From contig CAKSVM010000074.1 of NCBI GenBank assembly GCA_934503195.1, positions 1-14,946 on the forward strand: a DNA stretch of 14,946 nucleotides. Reading direction: 5' to 3'. Positions 5,238 through 13,445 of this stretch are shown here, in pieces (within the stretch, counting starts at the first letter, position 1; the number at the start of each line of letters is the position of its first letter). The translations under genes were made by a program, and so were the position numbers. The stretch is from an uncultured Eubacteriales bacterium. Lineage in GTDB: Bacteria > Bacillota > Clostridia > Oscillospirales > CAG-272. The notes beneath the pieces were generated by a model. The model was given only the letters and a program-made list of their open reading frames with translations. It had not been told where the DNA came from and made no database searches.

Positions 5238-7631
5238 ATGAGGAGAATTATTGATTTTGATAATGCTTGGAGATATCACGCCGAGGTTCCCGGAGAATCT
5301 GTGCAGCCTGATGGTTACGGCGCGATGTATGTCAGTTCAAAGACCGAGAGAATAAAATCCGGTCCCGGCGCGTACAAGCACTTCGATGTCGAAAACTCAT
5401 GGAATTTCGACGGTGAGATCCCGAACGAAAAATGGGAAAATGTCACGCTCCCCCATGATTATATCATTACGCAGACGCCAGACCCCAAACGCGGCGGGGC
5501 TTCCGGCTTCTTTGAGTATCATAACGCATGGTACCGGAAGCATTTCATGGTCGGTGATGATATGCGCGGCAAGCGGATCACACTGCTTTTCGACGCGATC
5601 AGCGGCAATAGCACGATTTACCTGAACGGCTGTCTTATAAAGCACAATCACTGTTCGTACACGCCGATTGAGGCCGATATCTCGGATTATGTTTTCTTTG
5701 ACCGGGATAATGTTGTCGCGGTCTTTATCGATATGAGCCTTATCGAGGGCTGGTGGTATCGCGGTGCGGGCATTTATCGACACGCGCGGATGATAGTCAC
5801 CGACCGGGTCGCGGTCGATCTCTACGGTGACTATGTCTGCCCGGTGCTTGAGGACAGGAAATGGAAGCTGAATATCACAACTACAGTACGCAACGACGAT
5901 TATGAGTCGGCGTCGGTCGGACTGATCCATCATGTAATCGACAGCGGCGGCATTGAGTGCCGGAGATACGAGACCTCAGGCGAGGTCGTGGCGCGAGATA
6001 AGCGCGATATCAGAATCTCGGAGCCGTTTGAGAATCCAAAGCTTTGGGACATTGACTCGCCGACACTCTACACGCTCTTCACTGAGGTCGTGAGGGAAGG
6101 TAAGGTCATCGATACATATAAAACCACTTTTGGCTTCAGAACGGCGAAATTTGATCCCGACACCGGATTCTGGCTTAACGGACGTAGGGTCAAGATCAAA
6201 GGCGTCTGTGCGCATCAGGATTTTGGCCTGACCGGGCTCGCGGTTCCGGACAACATCTTCGCCTACAAAGCAGGGCTTCTCAAAAAAATGGGCGCGAATG
6301 GATACCGCACCGCTCACTATCCGCATCCGCCAGAGATGATGGACGCACTCGACCGCGCGGGATTTTTAGTCCTCGCCGAAATCAGGCATTTCGACTCGAA
6401 CGAGGAGTCGATGCGTCAGATTGAGATGAGTGTCAAGCGCGACCGTAACCGTCCGTCGGTCATCTTTTGGTCGACCGGGAACGAGGAGTTAAGATATCAC
6501 AATTTTGAACAGGGAATAAACATCCAGCGCGCGATGGCGGCCGAGGTGAAGAAATACGATGATTCCCGCCCCGTGACAACCGCGATCGGACTTCCGAAGG
6601 ACAATGTTGTCATGCCATGCGTCGACCTGATCGGCATAAATTACAGCCTCCACCTGACCGAGGAATTCCACGAAAGGTTCCCCGAAAAGGCGATTGTCTC
6701 GACCGAAAACTGTGCGACACCGGGTACTTTTGGAAATTATACGGGAAATCATCCCGAGCTTGGGCTTGTCGAGTCGCGCGACCATTCAACCGACGCGATT
6801 CATCCCGGGCGCGAGGGAACATGGAAATTCATTGCCGGACATGACTGGCTCGCCGGTGGGTATCAGTGGAGCGGGTTTGAGTATCGCGGCGAGGCGGCTT
6901 ATCCGAGAATCTGCTCAATTTCGGGCGCGATTGACCTCTTTCTCCGCCCAAAGGACGCGTTTTATCAAAATCTTTCGCACTGGAACGATAAGCCGATGAT
7001 TCATCTTCTCCCGCACTGGAATCATCGCGGCTTTGAGGGCGAGAACATAAATGTCTGGGCTTACACAAACTGCGACGAAGTTGAACTCTTCTTAAACTGC
7101 TGTCTGATCGGAAAAGCGGCGGTTGAAAGATATGGCCACGCCGAGTGGAACGTCAGATACGAACCGGGCGAACTCAAAGCGGTCGGATACCGTGACGGGA
7201 AGGAAGCGGTGACCGAGATTGTCCGAACCTCCGGCGCGCCTTACGCGCTGAGGCTTCATGAGGAAACCGATCCGATTCACTCTGGAACAAACGAGATGGC
7301 ACTTCTCTCCTGCGTTGCAGTCGACAAGGACGGGATCATCGTCCCGGACGCGCGGCCAACCGTGAGATTTGAGGCAGATGGTGCGGTAGTAGCCGCAACC
7401 GGATCATCAAATACAGATCATATCCCGCCGCAAAGCACCGAGCGGAAAATGTACGCCGGGCGGATAACGGTCGGAATCCGTGCTAAGGAGGAGGGAAAGA
7501 AGGTTATCCGCGCGTTTTCGGAAAACCTTGTCCCGGCGTCGATCACAATTGAGGTCATGAAGAAGCCGACAGCCGAAAGCCTCGTCTCCTGTCCGGTCGC
7601 CGGGGATAGGATCGAGGCGGGACACGTCTGA
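5238..7631 (+). CDS. Glycoside hydrolase family 2 enzyme (beta-galactosidase-like)
   Basis: The product is 797 aa with no signal peptide, so cytoplasmic. Domains in order: GH2 sugar-binding domain (about 40-190, with FFEYHNAWYRKHF and WWYRGAGIYR), Ig-like domain (195-295), TIM barrel (about 300-585), a DUF4982-like Ig domain (about 590-665, FLNCCLIG) and a C-terminal Ig domain (about 670-790). Catalytic motifs are present: RTAHYP, the acid/base Glu416 in STGNEE, the probable nucleophile Glu490 in VSTENC, and WSGFEYRGE at about 544. The family releases terminal beta-linked sugars; galactosidase is the commonest activity for this architecture, but glucuronidase or related activities are possible. 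The first residues MRRIIDFDNAWRYH match typical GH2 starts, so the ATG at 5238 is kept although GGAG is 13 nt upstream. It is divergent from, and probably activated by, the adjacent AraC regulator. Confidence 0.93.
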   Translation: MRRIIDFDNAWRYHAEVPGESVQPDGYGAMYVSSKTERIKSGPGAYKHFDVENSWNFDGEIPNEKWENVTLPHDYIITQTPDPKRGGASGFFEYHNAWYRKHFMVGDDMRGKRITLLFDAISGNSTIYLNGCLIKHNHCSYTPIEADISDYVFFDRDNVVAVFIDMSLIEGWWYRGAGIYRHARMIVTDRVAVDLYGDYVCPVLEDRKWKLNITTTVRNDDYESASVGLIHHVIDSGGIECRRYETSGEVVARDKRDIRISEPFENPKLWDIDSPTLYTLFTEVVREGKVIDTYKTTFGFRTAKFDPDTGFWLNGRRVKIKGVCAHQDFGLTGLAVPDNIFAYKAGLLKKMGANGYRTAHYPHPPEMMDALDRAGFLVLAEIRHFDSNEESMRQIEMSVKRDRNRPSVIFWSTGNEELRYHNFEQGINIQRAMAAEVKKYDDSRPVTTAIGLPKDNVVMPCVDLIGINYSLHLTEEFHERFPEKAIVSTENCATPGTFGNYTGNHPELGLVESRDHSTDAIHPGREGTWKFIAGHDWLAGGYQWSGFEYRGEAAYPRICSISGAIDLFLRPKDAFYQNLSHWNDKPMIHLLPHWNHRGFEGENINVWAYTNCDEVELFLNCCLIGKAAVERYGHAEWNVRYEPGELKAVGYRDGKEAVTEIVRTSGAPYALRLHEETDPIHSGTNEMALLSCVAVDKDGIIVPDARPTVRFEADGAVVAATGSSNTDHIPPQSTERKMYAGRITVGIRAKEEGKKVIRAFSENLVPASITIEVMKKPTAESLVSCPVAGDRIEAGHV

Positions 7632-7657
7632 TTTCGTGCCTTTGTTAATATCAATAG

Positions 7658-7717
7658 GTGCGATTGTTAAATCAGCCGCAAATGACGCGAAAAAACACAA
7701 AATCGCACAGCATTTTT
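7658..7717 (+). terminator. Possible weak terminator after GH2 gene
   Basis: GTGCGATT (7658-7665) can pair with AATCGCAC (7701-7708), followed by AGCATTTTT. The 8-bp stem is sound, but the 35-nt loop is long for an intrinsic terminator, so the call is tentative. Confidence 0.3.
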
Positions 7718-7727
7718 ATCTTGACAA

Positions 7728-7736
7728 TGTTATAAT
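7728..7736 (+). promoter_or_regulatory. Extended -10 promoter for the beta-helix lipoprotein gene
   Basis: TGTTATAAT combines a TGn extension with a perfect TATAAT. It would start transcription near 7743, exactly at the beginning of the long inverted repeat. No standard -35 is found at 17 bp; the TTGACA at 7721-7726 is too close to act as one. Confidence 0.6.
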
Positions 7737-7744
7737 TTTATTAG

Positions 7745-7831
7745 ACGTGTTCGGTAACCCGACCTTAGCGTATCAAATTGGCGACGTAAGTCGGCAATTT
7801 GATTGACACGTCAGAGGGTTATCGAACACGT
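7745..7831 (+). repeat. Long imperfect inverted repeat / leader hairpin before the beta-helix lipoprotein gene
   Basis: The outer arms ACGTGTTCGGTAACCC (7745-7760) and GGGTTATCGAACACGT (7816-7831) pair with a single G/A mismatch, which is a G-U pair in RNA. The inner arms ATCAAATTGGCGAC (7772-7785) and GTCGGCAATTTGAT (7790-7803) pair with one mismatch around a GTAA loop, a GNRA tetraloop in RNA. An internal loop (7761-7771 and 7804-7815) separates them. GACGTGT (7744-7750) can also pair with ACACGTC (7806-7812), giving an alternative fold. There is no U-tract, so it is not an intrinsic terminator. TTTATT flanks both sides (7737-7742 and 7831-7836). It may be a leader RNA, a regulator site or a small palindromic repeat element. 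Confidence 0.75.
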
Positions 7832-7862
7832 TTATTGTATAAATGTGTAAGTAGGGTAAAAA

Positions 7863-10436
7863 ATGGCACGCAGGCTATGCTGTCTTATCGCGATAATTCT
7901 CGCGGCTCTGCTCTGGGGCTGCGGAGAAAAGGATGATTCGATCATGATTGACCTCTCGGGTTACACGATCGTCCGCCCCGACTATCAGCCGGAAGAGGGC
8001 GTGAAGCTCGCGCTGTCGCTGAAGAACCGTCTCACCGAGGCCGGAGCCGACGTCGGGATAAAGACCGATTTTCTGATAAAGAGTCAGAACGAACAGCCGG
8101 GAGAGTCTGAGCTTCTCTTCGGCTTCACCGAGCGCGAAGAGTCGAAAAAAGCCGCCGAAGACTATGACGGAGACGAAAATTCCTTCATGGTCAGGGTCGA
8201 CGGGACGAAAATTGTCGTCCTCGGCGGAAACAGATTTTCATACGAAGCGGCGATCGACTGGCTCTGTGAGAACTACGACGAAAAGTCTGGCGAAATAAGC
8301 ATCCCGGCCGAAGGATATTATGGCCGCTGGACTCCGGAGTTCGCAGATCTCACATTTGACGGAACGCCGATCGGGGAATTTTCGATTGTCACCGAGAATC
8401 TTCTCGGCTTCGGACTTTCCGACGCTGCGGAAAGACTTTCGGAGTGGTTATTTGAACTTACAGGAGCAAAGCTTCAGATCGTGAGTTCCGAATCCGAACC
8501 GACCGAGCATGAGATATTCTTAGGCTCTGACGGCGATGGGCGCGGAGAAATCCGGATCGTCGGCGAAAGCCGCGATGAATTCGCCTATAAGCTTGACAAA
8601 TTTTCAGAAGGCCTCGGAAAAGGCGAGGTGAAGGGAGAGATCACAATGAACAGCGCAATTCTAAGAACAATTGAAATCTCGGGAAAATCCCCGGCCGAGC
8701 GCGGAAGGAATCTCGCCGACGCACTTGAAAAAATCAGCCGCGACGCGAAAAACGCGACGGCCGGGTCGCCGTGTGAGTTTGTTCTCACGCTTTCGGGCGG
8801 CGAATATGACCTTCCCGGCGGACTGACCTTCGGCGAAAATCCCTTCGCGAAGCTTACGATTAAGGCGGCTGACGAAAGCGACCGTCCGGTTCTCACCGGG
8901 CTTGTCAGGATCCCCGACGAGAGCTTCACGAAGGTTGAGGGAACCGACTACTACATGGCGAAGCTCGAAGCCGATTCCGTGCGCGATTTCTACGTCGGCA
9001 CGAAGCGGATCCCGGTCGCGACCGGCGAGAGGGGAGTTACCGTCGTCGGCTTTGACGACAATTCGAACCGCGCCGCGCCCGAGAACACGCGGGGAATCTA
9101 TGTCGACAAATCGTCGGTTGAGATGATAAAGGATTTCGGCTCGACCGAATTCAACATCTACGTCGAGTGGGAGGCCTTCACGCTCCGCGCGGCCGGAGTC
9201 GATTATTCCGACGCGCGGACAGTCGACGGCCACGAGCTTGTGAGACTCAGGCTCTCCGAAAAGGACGCCGCGGATTTCCCGGTCAACGTCCATACTCTCA
9301 ACAACATCAAGAACCGGATTTATTTCCTCGCGAACAACCGTGAGTTCCTCACGCCAGGAACCCGCGTCGTCGACTATGATAACGGGATTCTCTACTACTA
9401 TCCCGAGTCCGGCGCGCCGAAGGACGTATCGTATTCGACTACCGACGTGATTTTACAGTTTGAGAACGCCTCGGGAATCAGACTCGAAAACCTCGTTTTC
9501 ACCGGAACAGCCTGCTCGGTCACGGCTAAGGACGGATATTACGCGCGTCAGGCAAACGGAGAAAAACGCTATGGCGACCCGTGGTTCGCGGCGGTGAATT
9601 TCAGGAATTCGACCGATATCGTAGTCGAAGGCTGTTCATTCTGTGGGCTTAACGGAAGCGGAATAAGATGCGAGGACTACATAAAGAGTCTCAGAGTCGG
9701 AAACTGCGAATTCACGGACATCGCCATGTCGGCCGTCTCGGTCGGAAACTACGTCGAGTCGTGGGGCGAAAGCAACGCCTGCTATGACATCGTGATAAAC
9801 AACAACGACATATCATATACCGGAACCGACTATCCGACCGCGACCTCGATCTACGTAGCGCACGCCGACGGGCTGAAAATCACGCGCAACAGCATCGATA
9901 ACTGCGCCTACAGCGGAATCAGCGCGGGCTGGGGCTGGGCTGTCGTCGACTATGATTACGGCGAGAAGATCAACCTCCGCAACGCTGAGATCGCGTACAA
10001 TCGGATCACGAACTTCATGGAAAAGCTCCGCGACGGCGCGGCGATCTATGTTCTCGGCGCGAACTGCACCGAAAAGTACACCGGGCTTTTCAACACGATG
10101 CACGACAACTACGCCGAAAAGGCCGATTACAAGCCGGATACCGGACACATCTGCGGATATTATCTAGACGGTTCCTCGTCGAACTGGCACGTTTATGACA
10201 ATGTGATCGCGGGCGCGAAATATCCGCTCTTCACGCAGTTCCACGTAAAGACGCAGTACAATCACAACGTCCTCTGCGAGCGGATCTACTCGGCGTCGCC
10301 GATCGACAAGGGAAACCACTGCCCCGACCGGAACGTGATGCTCGGCGAGACTTTTGTCTCAGGGTCGCTTGACGAGCTTTTCGAGGAATATCCAGCGGCG
10401 AAGAGGATACACGACGCGAGCGGCGCGAATAAGTGA
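7863..10436 (+). CDS. Large right-handed beta-helix lipoprotein, probable glycan-active surface protein
   Basis: The product is 857 aa. The N-terminus MARRLCCLIAIILAALLWGC carries a clear lipoprotein signal with lipobox LWGC, lipidated Cys20. Residues about 25-145 and 155-250 look like two alpha/beta modules of the kind found N-terminal in GH20 and GH67 enzymes (for example LLFGFTEREESKKAAEDYDGD and EIFLGSDGDGRG). From about 300 a parallel beta-helix begins: VLTLSGGEYDLPGG, PVLTG, DFYVGTKRIPVATGE. Its core at about 530-780 has coils such as DIVVEGCSFCGLNGSGIRC and the SGISAGWGW motif. This layout recalls GH141-type and related beta-helix glycosidases or lyases, but I cannot assign a reaction or catalytic residues. 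A weak AGGG ribosome site lies 7 nt before the ATG. It has its own promoter and structured leader, so it is probably regulated apart from the GH2 gene. Confidence 0.85.
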   Translation: MARRLCCLIAIILAALLWGCGEKDDSIMIDLSGYTIVRPDYQPEEGVKLALSLKNRLTEAGADVGIKTDFLIKSQNEQPGESELLFGFTEREESKKAAEDYDGDENSFMVRVDGTKIVVLGGNRFSYEAAIDWLCENYDEKSGEISIPAEGYYGRWTPEFADLTFDGTPIGEFSIVTENLLGFGLSDAAERLSEWLFELTGAKLQIVSSESEPTEHEIFLGSDGDGRGEIRIVGESRDEFAYKLDKFSEGLGKGEVKGEITMNSAILRTIEISGKSPAERGRNLADALEKISRDAKNATAGSPCEFVLTLSGGEYDLPGGLTFGENPFAKLTIKAADESDRPVLTGLVRIPDESFTKVEGTDYYMAKLEADSVRDFYVGTKRIPVATGERGVTVVGFDDNSNRAAPENTRGIYVDKSSVEMIKDFGSTEFNIYVEWEAFTLRAAGVDYSDARTVDGHELVRLRLSEKDAADFPVNVHTLNNIKNRIYFLANNREFLTPGTRVVDYDNGILYYYPESGAPKDVSYSTTDVILQFENASGIRLENLVFTGTACSVTAKDGYYARQANGEKRYGDPWFAAVNFRNSTDIVVEGCSFCGLNGSGIRCEDYIKSLRVGNCEFTDIAMSAVSVGNYVESWGESNACYDIVINNNDISYTGTDYPTATSIYVAHADGLKITRNSIDNCAYSGISAGWGWAVVDYDYGEKINLRNAEIAYNRITNFMEKLRDGAAIYVLGANCTEKYTGLFNTMHDNYAEKADYKPDTGHICGYYLDGSSSNWHVYDNVIAGAKYPLFTQFHVKTQYNHNVLCERIYSASPIDKGNHCPDRNVMLGETFVSGSLDELFEEYPAAKRIHDASGANK

Positions 10437-10527
10437 GGTTCGCGCGGTGCGCTGAAAATCGCGCTGACTGCCGCTCTTCCTTACCTCAGCTGGTTCTCAC
10501 CATTGTCCTAATCCCAGCGAAAGCGCA

Positions 10528-10566
10528 AAATGACCACCCGGCACTTAATCCGGATGGTCATTTTTT
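10528..10566. terminator. Bidirectional rho-independent terminator
   Basis: Stem arms AAATGACCACCCGG (10528-10541) and CCGGATGGTCATTT (10550-10563) pair with one mismatch around an 8-nt loop. T6 (10561-10566) follows on the plus strand and TTTT on the minus strand. It lies between the convergent beta-helix lipoprotein and SGNH hydrolase genes and can serve both. Confidence 0.88.
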
Positions 10567-10570
10567 CAAA

Positions 10571-11188
10571 TCAAATCCCAGCAAGCGCACCCGCGATGTA
10601 CGCCGCTTGGAGCTTTATCACCTCGGGCGTGAAATGCGTGTGGTCGCGGAAAAGCGCGTCGCCGGAAAGTCCCGTCGAAACCGTAAAGGAATAGAGATCA
10701 ATCACTCCGGCTTCCCCGCCGTTCATGATCTCCACGGCCGCTGAATTGTACCCGATCACATCCTCGTTCCTCCGCCAGAAAGACGCGTCGTCGGCGTATC
10801 TCGAACGGTCGGCGGGAGTCGTCGTTATGAAGATCGGCTGCACTCCGCGTGATTTCAGAAGCCTAAGAATTTCATTGAGATTCGCGCGGTATTCGTCAAT
10901 CGGAACCTGCGGAAGACGCCCGGGCGCGTTCAGCTTGATATCATGTAACCCGCAGTTAAATAGGAAAATGTCAAAATCAACTTTCCTTTCGCAAAGACCG
11001 CGCACAAATTCAAGCACCCGACGGCTGTCGCCGCAGTTTCCACCGAGCGGTTCGTCGAGATTTCTGTACGCCTCGGCGATTCCCTCCCGGTCAAGCATCT
11101 CAAATTTTTCGGATAAAAATCCGGCGAGAATCCTTCCGTAGTCAAGGCTTATGCTGTCGCCCGCGAGCATCAGACGGAGTTTTTTCAT
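10571..11188 (-). CDS. SGNH/GDSL-family hydrolase, probable carbohydrate esterase
   Basis: The product is 205 aa with no signal peptide, so cytoplasmic. SGNH blocks are visible: LAGDSIS near the N-terminus (nucleophile Ser12), the glycine-containing DEPLGGNCGDSR region (about 46-57), FNCGLHD (oxyanion Asn at about 78) and DHTHF near the end (catalytic Asp182 and His185). The family removes acyl groups such as acetyl from sugars or lipids; the carbohydrate setting favours a sugar O-acyl esterase, by inference. The start codon directly abuts the TAA of the upstream DraG-like gene, and its GGAGG (11196-11200) lies inside that gene's last codons, so the two are translationally coupled. It is the last gene of the three-gene operon before the terminator. 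Confidence 0.88.
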   Translation of the reverse strand: MKKLRLMLAGDSISLDYGRILAGFLSEKFEMLDREGIAEAYRNLDEPLGGNCGDSRRVLEFVRGLCERKVDFDIFLFNCGLHDIKLNAPGRLPQVPIDEYRANLNEILRLLKSRGVQPIFITTTPADRSRYADDASFWRRNEDVIGYNSAAVEIMNGGEAGVIDLYSFTVSTGLSGDALFRDHTHFTPEVIKLQAAYIAGALAGI

Positions 11189-12592
11189 TTATCTTCCTCC
11201 GATTATTATCGGCACCGCGATCGTCTGCGCGTGTCGGTCGCCTTTCAGCCAGAAAATGACGGTGTTCGAAAACGCCGGATCAACCGCTCTGATTTTAATG
11301 TCGATCACACATTTCCCGTCGCGCGGATGCCAGTAAAGCATCCGGCTCTTCGGGCATTCTCCGCTCCAATTGTCGGGAAGTCTGAGCCCGCATTCGAGAT
11401 TGTCGGGGCCGAAGGTGAAATTCTTCGCGCTTATCTCAACCGAGATCCCGATCTCCTCGCCATCCGAAAGAATCGGCTCCTTTTCGTATGTCACAAGCCC
11501 GCGCGCCCATGTCGAGTCGAACGCGGCCGAAAGCCGGTTCCGCTTCGAAAGTGCCATTCCGCTGACTCCGGCTTTCTGTCGATCCGAAGCGTCGGCATGG
11601 TTCGCGAAGAGCACACGGTCGATCTGCGCCATCACTCGGTCGGTAAGCTCCTCGCAGCTCTTAGCGTAAAGTCTTCTGTACTGGCCGTTCAGCGACTTCC
11701 AGAGTATGCGGTCGCCGACATATTCGCGCCAGTCGGACGGGATTCCGTCTGTTCCGCGCATGATTCCGAGAATCGCGCCGACGGTTCCTCCGGTACAGTC
11801 GGTGTCGTCGCCACAGTTCACGGCGGTGAGAACGCTCTTTTTGAAGTCCCCGCCGCCCCACAAAAGTCCGATCACGACGAACGCAACGTTTGCCGGAGCC
11901 ATGAACCAGCCGATTTTGTCAAGACTCAGCGCGAGTACCTTCTCGCGCGTCTCCTGCCAGCTCATCCCGGCGTCAAAGCATTCGAGCACGAGCTTTACCG
12001 ATTTTGAGAGCAGGCATTCCGAAGGAATCTGCGAGAGGGATTTTTCGATAAGCAGTCGGACGTCGCTCTCCTCAAACGCCTCAGATTCGAGCGTCGAAGT
12101 GAAGATCTCGGCGAGCGTTCCCTCTCCGAATCCGTGGTCAACCATCGCGTCCTCAAAGGCGTATTTCCGCGCGATTCCGGGGAATCCCGGCGCAAGGCAC
12201 GCCCAGATCTCAGAGCGGATCCACGCGCCATTCGACTCGCGCCAGATTTCGTTTCCGATCTCGCCAGAGAGCGGCGGAATGAAGCCGCGGCGGAGATTGC
12301 ATTTGCAGATTCCGTATTCCTGCCAGTCGGGAATGATGTGCGAGAGCCAGTATTCTGAGAGCAGTGCCGAGTCGAGCTTTTCCGGGCCGTTCATTTCAAG
12401 CGCGATCAGCCACGCGAGCTGGAGATCCAGATCATCGTTCGGGAGCGGTTCGCCGGGCGGGGTCACAAAGCCCTTTATGTCGAGGAGTTCGCGCTTCCCC
12501 TCATGCGGTTCACCGATCGTGCCGCCGATGTTCTTTCCGATCCAGCAGGCGCGGATACGGTCGCGGAGTTCTTCTTTGTTCTGGTAGAGCAT
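11189..12592 (-). CDS. ADP-ribosylglycohydrolase (DraG) family protein with extra C-terminal domain
   Basis: The product is 467 aa. Residues about 8-350 follow the DraG/ADP-ribosylglycohydrolase fold: RDRIRACWIGKNIGGTIGEP at the start, an acidic metal site NDDLD (52-56) where many members have TDDT, and the C-terminal metal site GDDTDCTGGTVGAILG beginning at Gly261. Known members remove ADP-ribose from proteins or nucleic acids using two divalent metals. Residues about 355-467 form an added region, probably a beta-sandwich, ending YWHPRDGKCVIDIKIRAVD and then a strand-rich tail. Many clostridial homologues lie in sugar loci, so the true substrate may be a glycoside; that is inference. The ATG at 12592 is chosen over one 22 codons upstream because AGGAG (12599-12603) lies 6 nt before it and because the longer form would overlap the preceding gene. 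It is coupled to the SGNH gene downstream. Confidence 0.87.
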   Translation of the reverse strand: MLYQNKEELRDRIRACWIGKNIGGTIGEPHEGKRELLDIKGFVTPPGEPLPNDDLDLQLAWLIALEMNGPEKLDSALLSEYWLSHIIPDWQEYGICKCNLRRGFIPPLSGEIGNEIWRESNGAWIRSEIWACLAPGFPGIARKYAFEDAMVDHGFGEGTLAEIFTSTLESEAFEESDVRLLIEKSLSQIPSECLLSKSVKLVLECFDAGMSWQETREKVLALSLDKIGWFMAPANVAFVVIGLLWGGGDFKKSVLTAVNCGDDTDCTGGTVGAILGIMRGTDGIPSDWREYVGDRILWKSLNGQYRRLYAKSCEELTDRVMAQIDRVLFANHADASDRQKAGVSGMALSKRNRLSAAFDSTWARGLVTYEKEPILSDGEEIGISVEISAKNFTFGPDNLECGLRLPDNWSGECPKSRMLYWHPRDGKCVIDIKIRAVDPAFSNTVIFWLKGDRHAQTIAVPIIIGGR

Positions 12593-12627
12593 GGTTTTCT
12601 CCTTTTTCGTTTTACTGTCCGAAAACC
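12593..12627 (-). promoter_or_regulatory. Possible hairpin framing the ribosome binding site of the DraG-like gene
   Basis: On the minus strand GGTTTTC (12627-12621) can pair with GAAAACC (12599-12593), which abuts the ATG. The AGGAG lies at the base of the loop. The stem is only 7 bp with a 21-nt loop, so an effect on translation is uncertain. Confidence 0.25.
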
Positions 12628-12642
12628 GCCACGAATGGACTT

Positions 12643-13401
12643 TCAAAGTGCCTGCCAATTTGAAAGAATATCCCGGTCGATGGCCTCAAAATCGCTCGTG
12701 TGCGGATATTCCGCCATATCCGGGTGATGCCTGAACGCGTCGCGTGCGTTCTTTTCGCTCAGTGAAATCGCGGCTAGCATACATCCGCTCTCGCGTATCT
12801 CAGCGATGCTCCCATCCGAAAAATCTGAGGTATAAACGAAGCATTTTGACTGATAATCTCTCACGCCGGATAATTTCTCCTTTGTGAAATTGACCTTTCT
12901 GTCTATGAACCTCGCGTCCGGGTCGATCGAGAGGATCAGTTCTATCGCCTTGACTCCGGAGCCGTTGGTCGCGTAAACCGTCCTTCCGCGCATACCGCAC
13001 TCAGCGACCATCTGAGCCACCTCGGCGGCGCGCGAAATGCCCTCCTTCAGGTCGATATTGATGCACATTCCGGTGAAATAGGTAAGATTCAGAACCTCGC
13101 GGAGAGTCGGCACGCGGCTTCCGGAATCACCGTTTTTTATCAGCCGGAGTTTCGCTATATCTGAATAGTTGGTCTCGGATATGATGTATTCAACCGGGTT
13201 TCCGTTCTCATCGAAGCCCTTTACGGACGGATCGTGGTTCGCGATGATCACACCGTCCTTTGTTGTGCGTTCGTCGGTCTCGATCATATCCGCGCCCTTT
13301 TTCGCGGCGAGCATATAGGCGGCGAGTGTGTTTGAATGAATCCCATCTGTGACAAAGCCCTGATGAGCGGATGAAATCCAAGTCTTCGATAGTTTTCTCA
13401 T
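12643..13401 (-). CDS. Glycerophosphodiester phosphodiesterase (GDPD) family protein with HQG variant
   Basis: The product is 252 aa with no signal peptide. It has the GDPD barrel motifs: SAHQG (His13), HSNTLAAY, the metal ligands ETDERTTKDG (Glu41, Asp43), ANHD (His56) and INIDLKEG at about 115. The family hydrolyses glycerophosphodiesters to glycerol-3-phosphate and an alcohol. The usual HRG at the first motif is HQG here, so substrate or activity may differ. The ATG at 13401 is chosen over one eight codons upstream (13425) because AGAGG (13410-13414) lies 8 nt before it. It is first in a minus-strand operon; 50 bp separate it from the DraG-like gene. Its promoter region is shared with the divergent second AraC regulator, which probably controls it. 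Confidence 0.85.
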   Translation of the reverse strand: MRKLSKTWISSAHQGFVTDGIHSNTLAAYMLAAKKGADMIETDERTTKDGVIIANHDPSVKGFDENGNPVEYIISETNYSDIAKLRLIKNGDSGSRVPTLREVLNLTYFTGMCINIDLKEGISRAAEVAQMVAECGMRGRTVYATNGSGVKAIELILSIDPDARFIDRKVNFTKEKLSGVRDYQSKCFVYTSDFSDGSIAEIRESGCMLAAISLSEKNARDAFRHHPDMAEYPHTSDFEAIDRDILSNWQAL

Positions 13402-13445
13402 TTTGTTTACCTCTTTTAACTTCATTGAATATCGCGAAACAGACT

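Noticed and set aside
5397..6785. Minus-strand ORFs opposite the GH2 gene (178, 116 and 98 aa)
   Set aside because: Antisense shadows of a conserved catalytic gene; no start signals.
7745..7831. Inverted repeat considered as a rho-independent terminator for GH2
   Set aside because: No T-tract follows on either strand, and a strong -10 lies immediately upstream of it.
8585..9293. Minus-strand ORFs of 114 and 210 aa inside the beta-helix lipoprotein gene
   Set aside because: Antisense shadows caused by GC-rich third positions; no recognisable domain, no ribosome site, and the plus frame has a clear signal peptide and beta-helix.
10433..10744. Plus-strand 103-aa ORF after the beta-helix gene
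   Set aside because: It runs through the bidirectional terminator and into the antisense of the SGNH hydrolase; no ribosome site or domain.
11231..12587. Plus-strand ORFs of 258 and 293 aa opposite the DraG-like gene
   Set aside because: Antisense to a well-recognised protein with conserved metal-site motifs; Arg/Ser-rich translations without domains.
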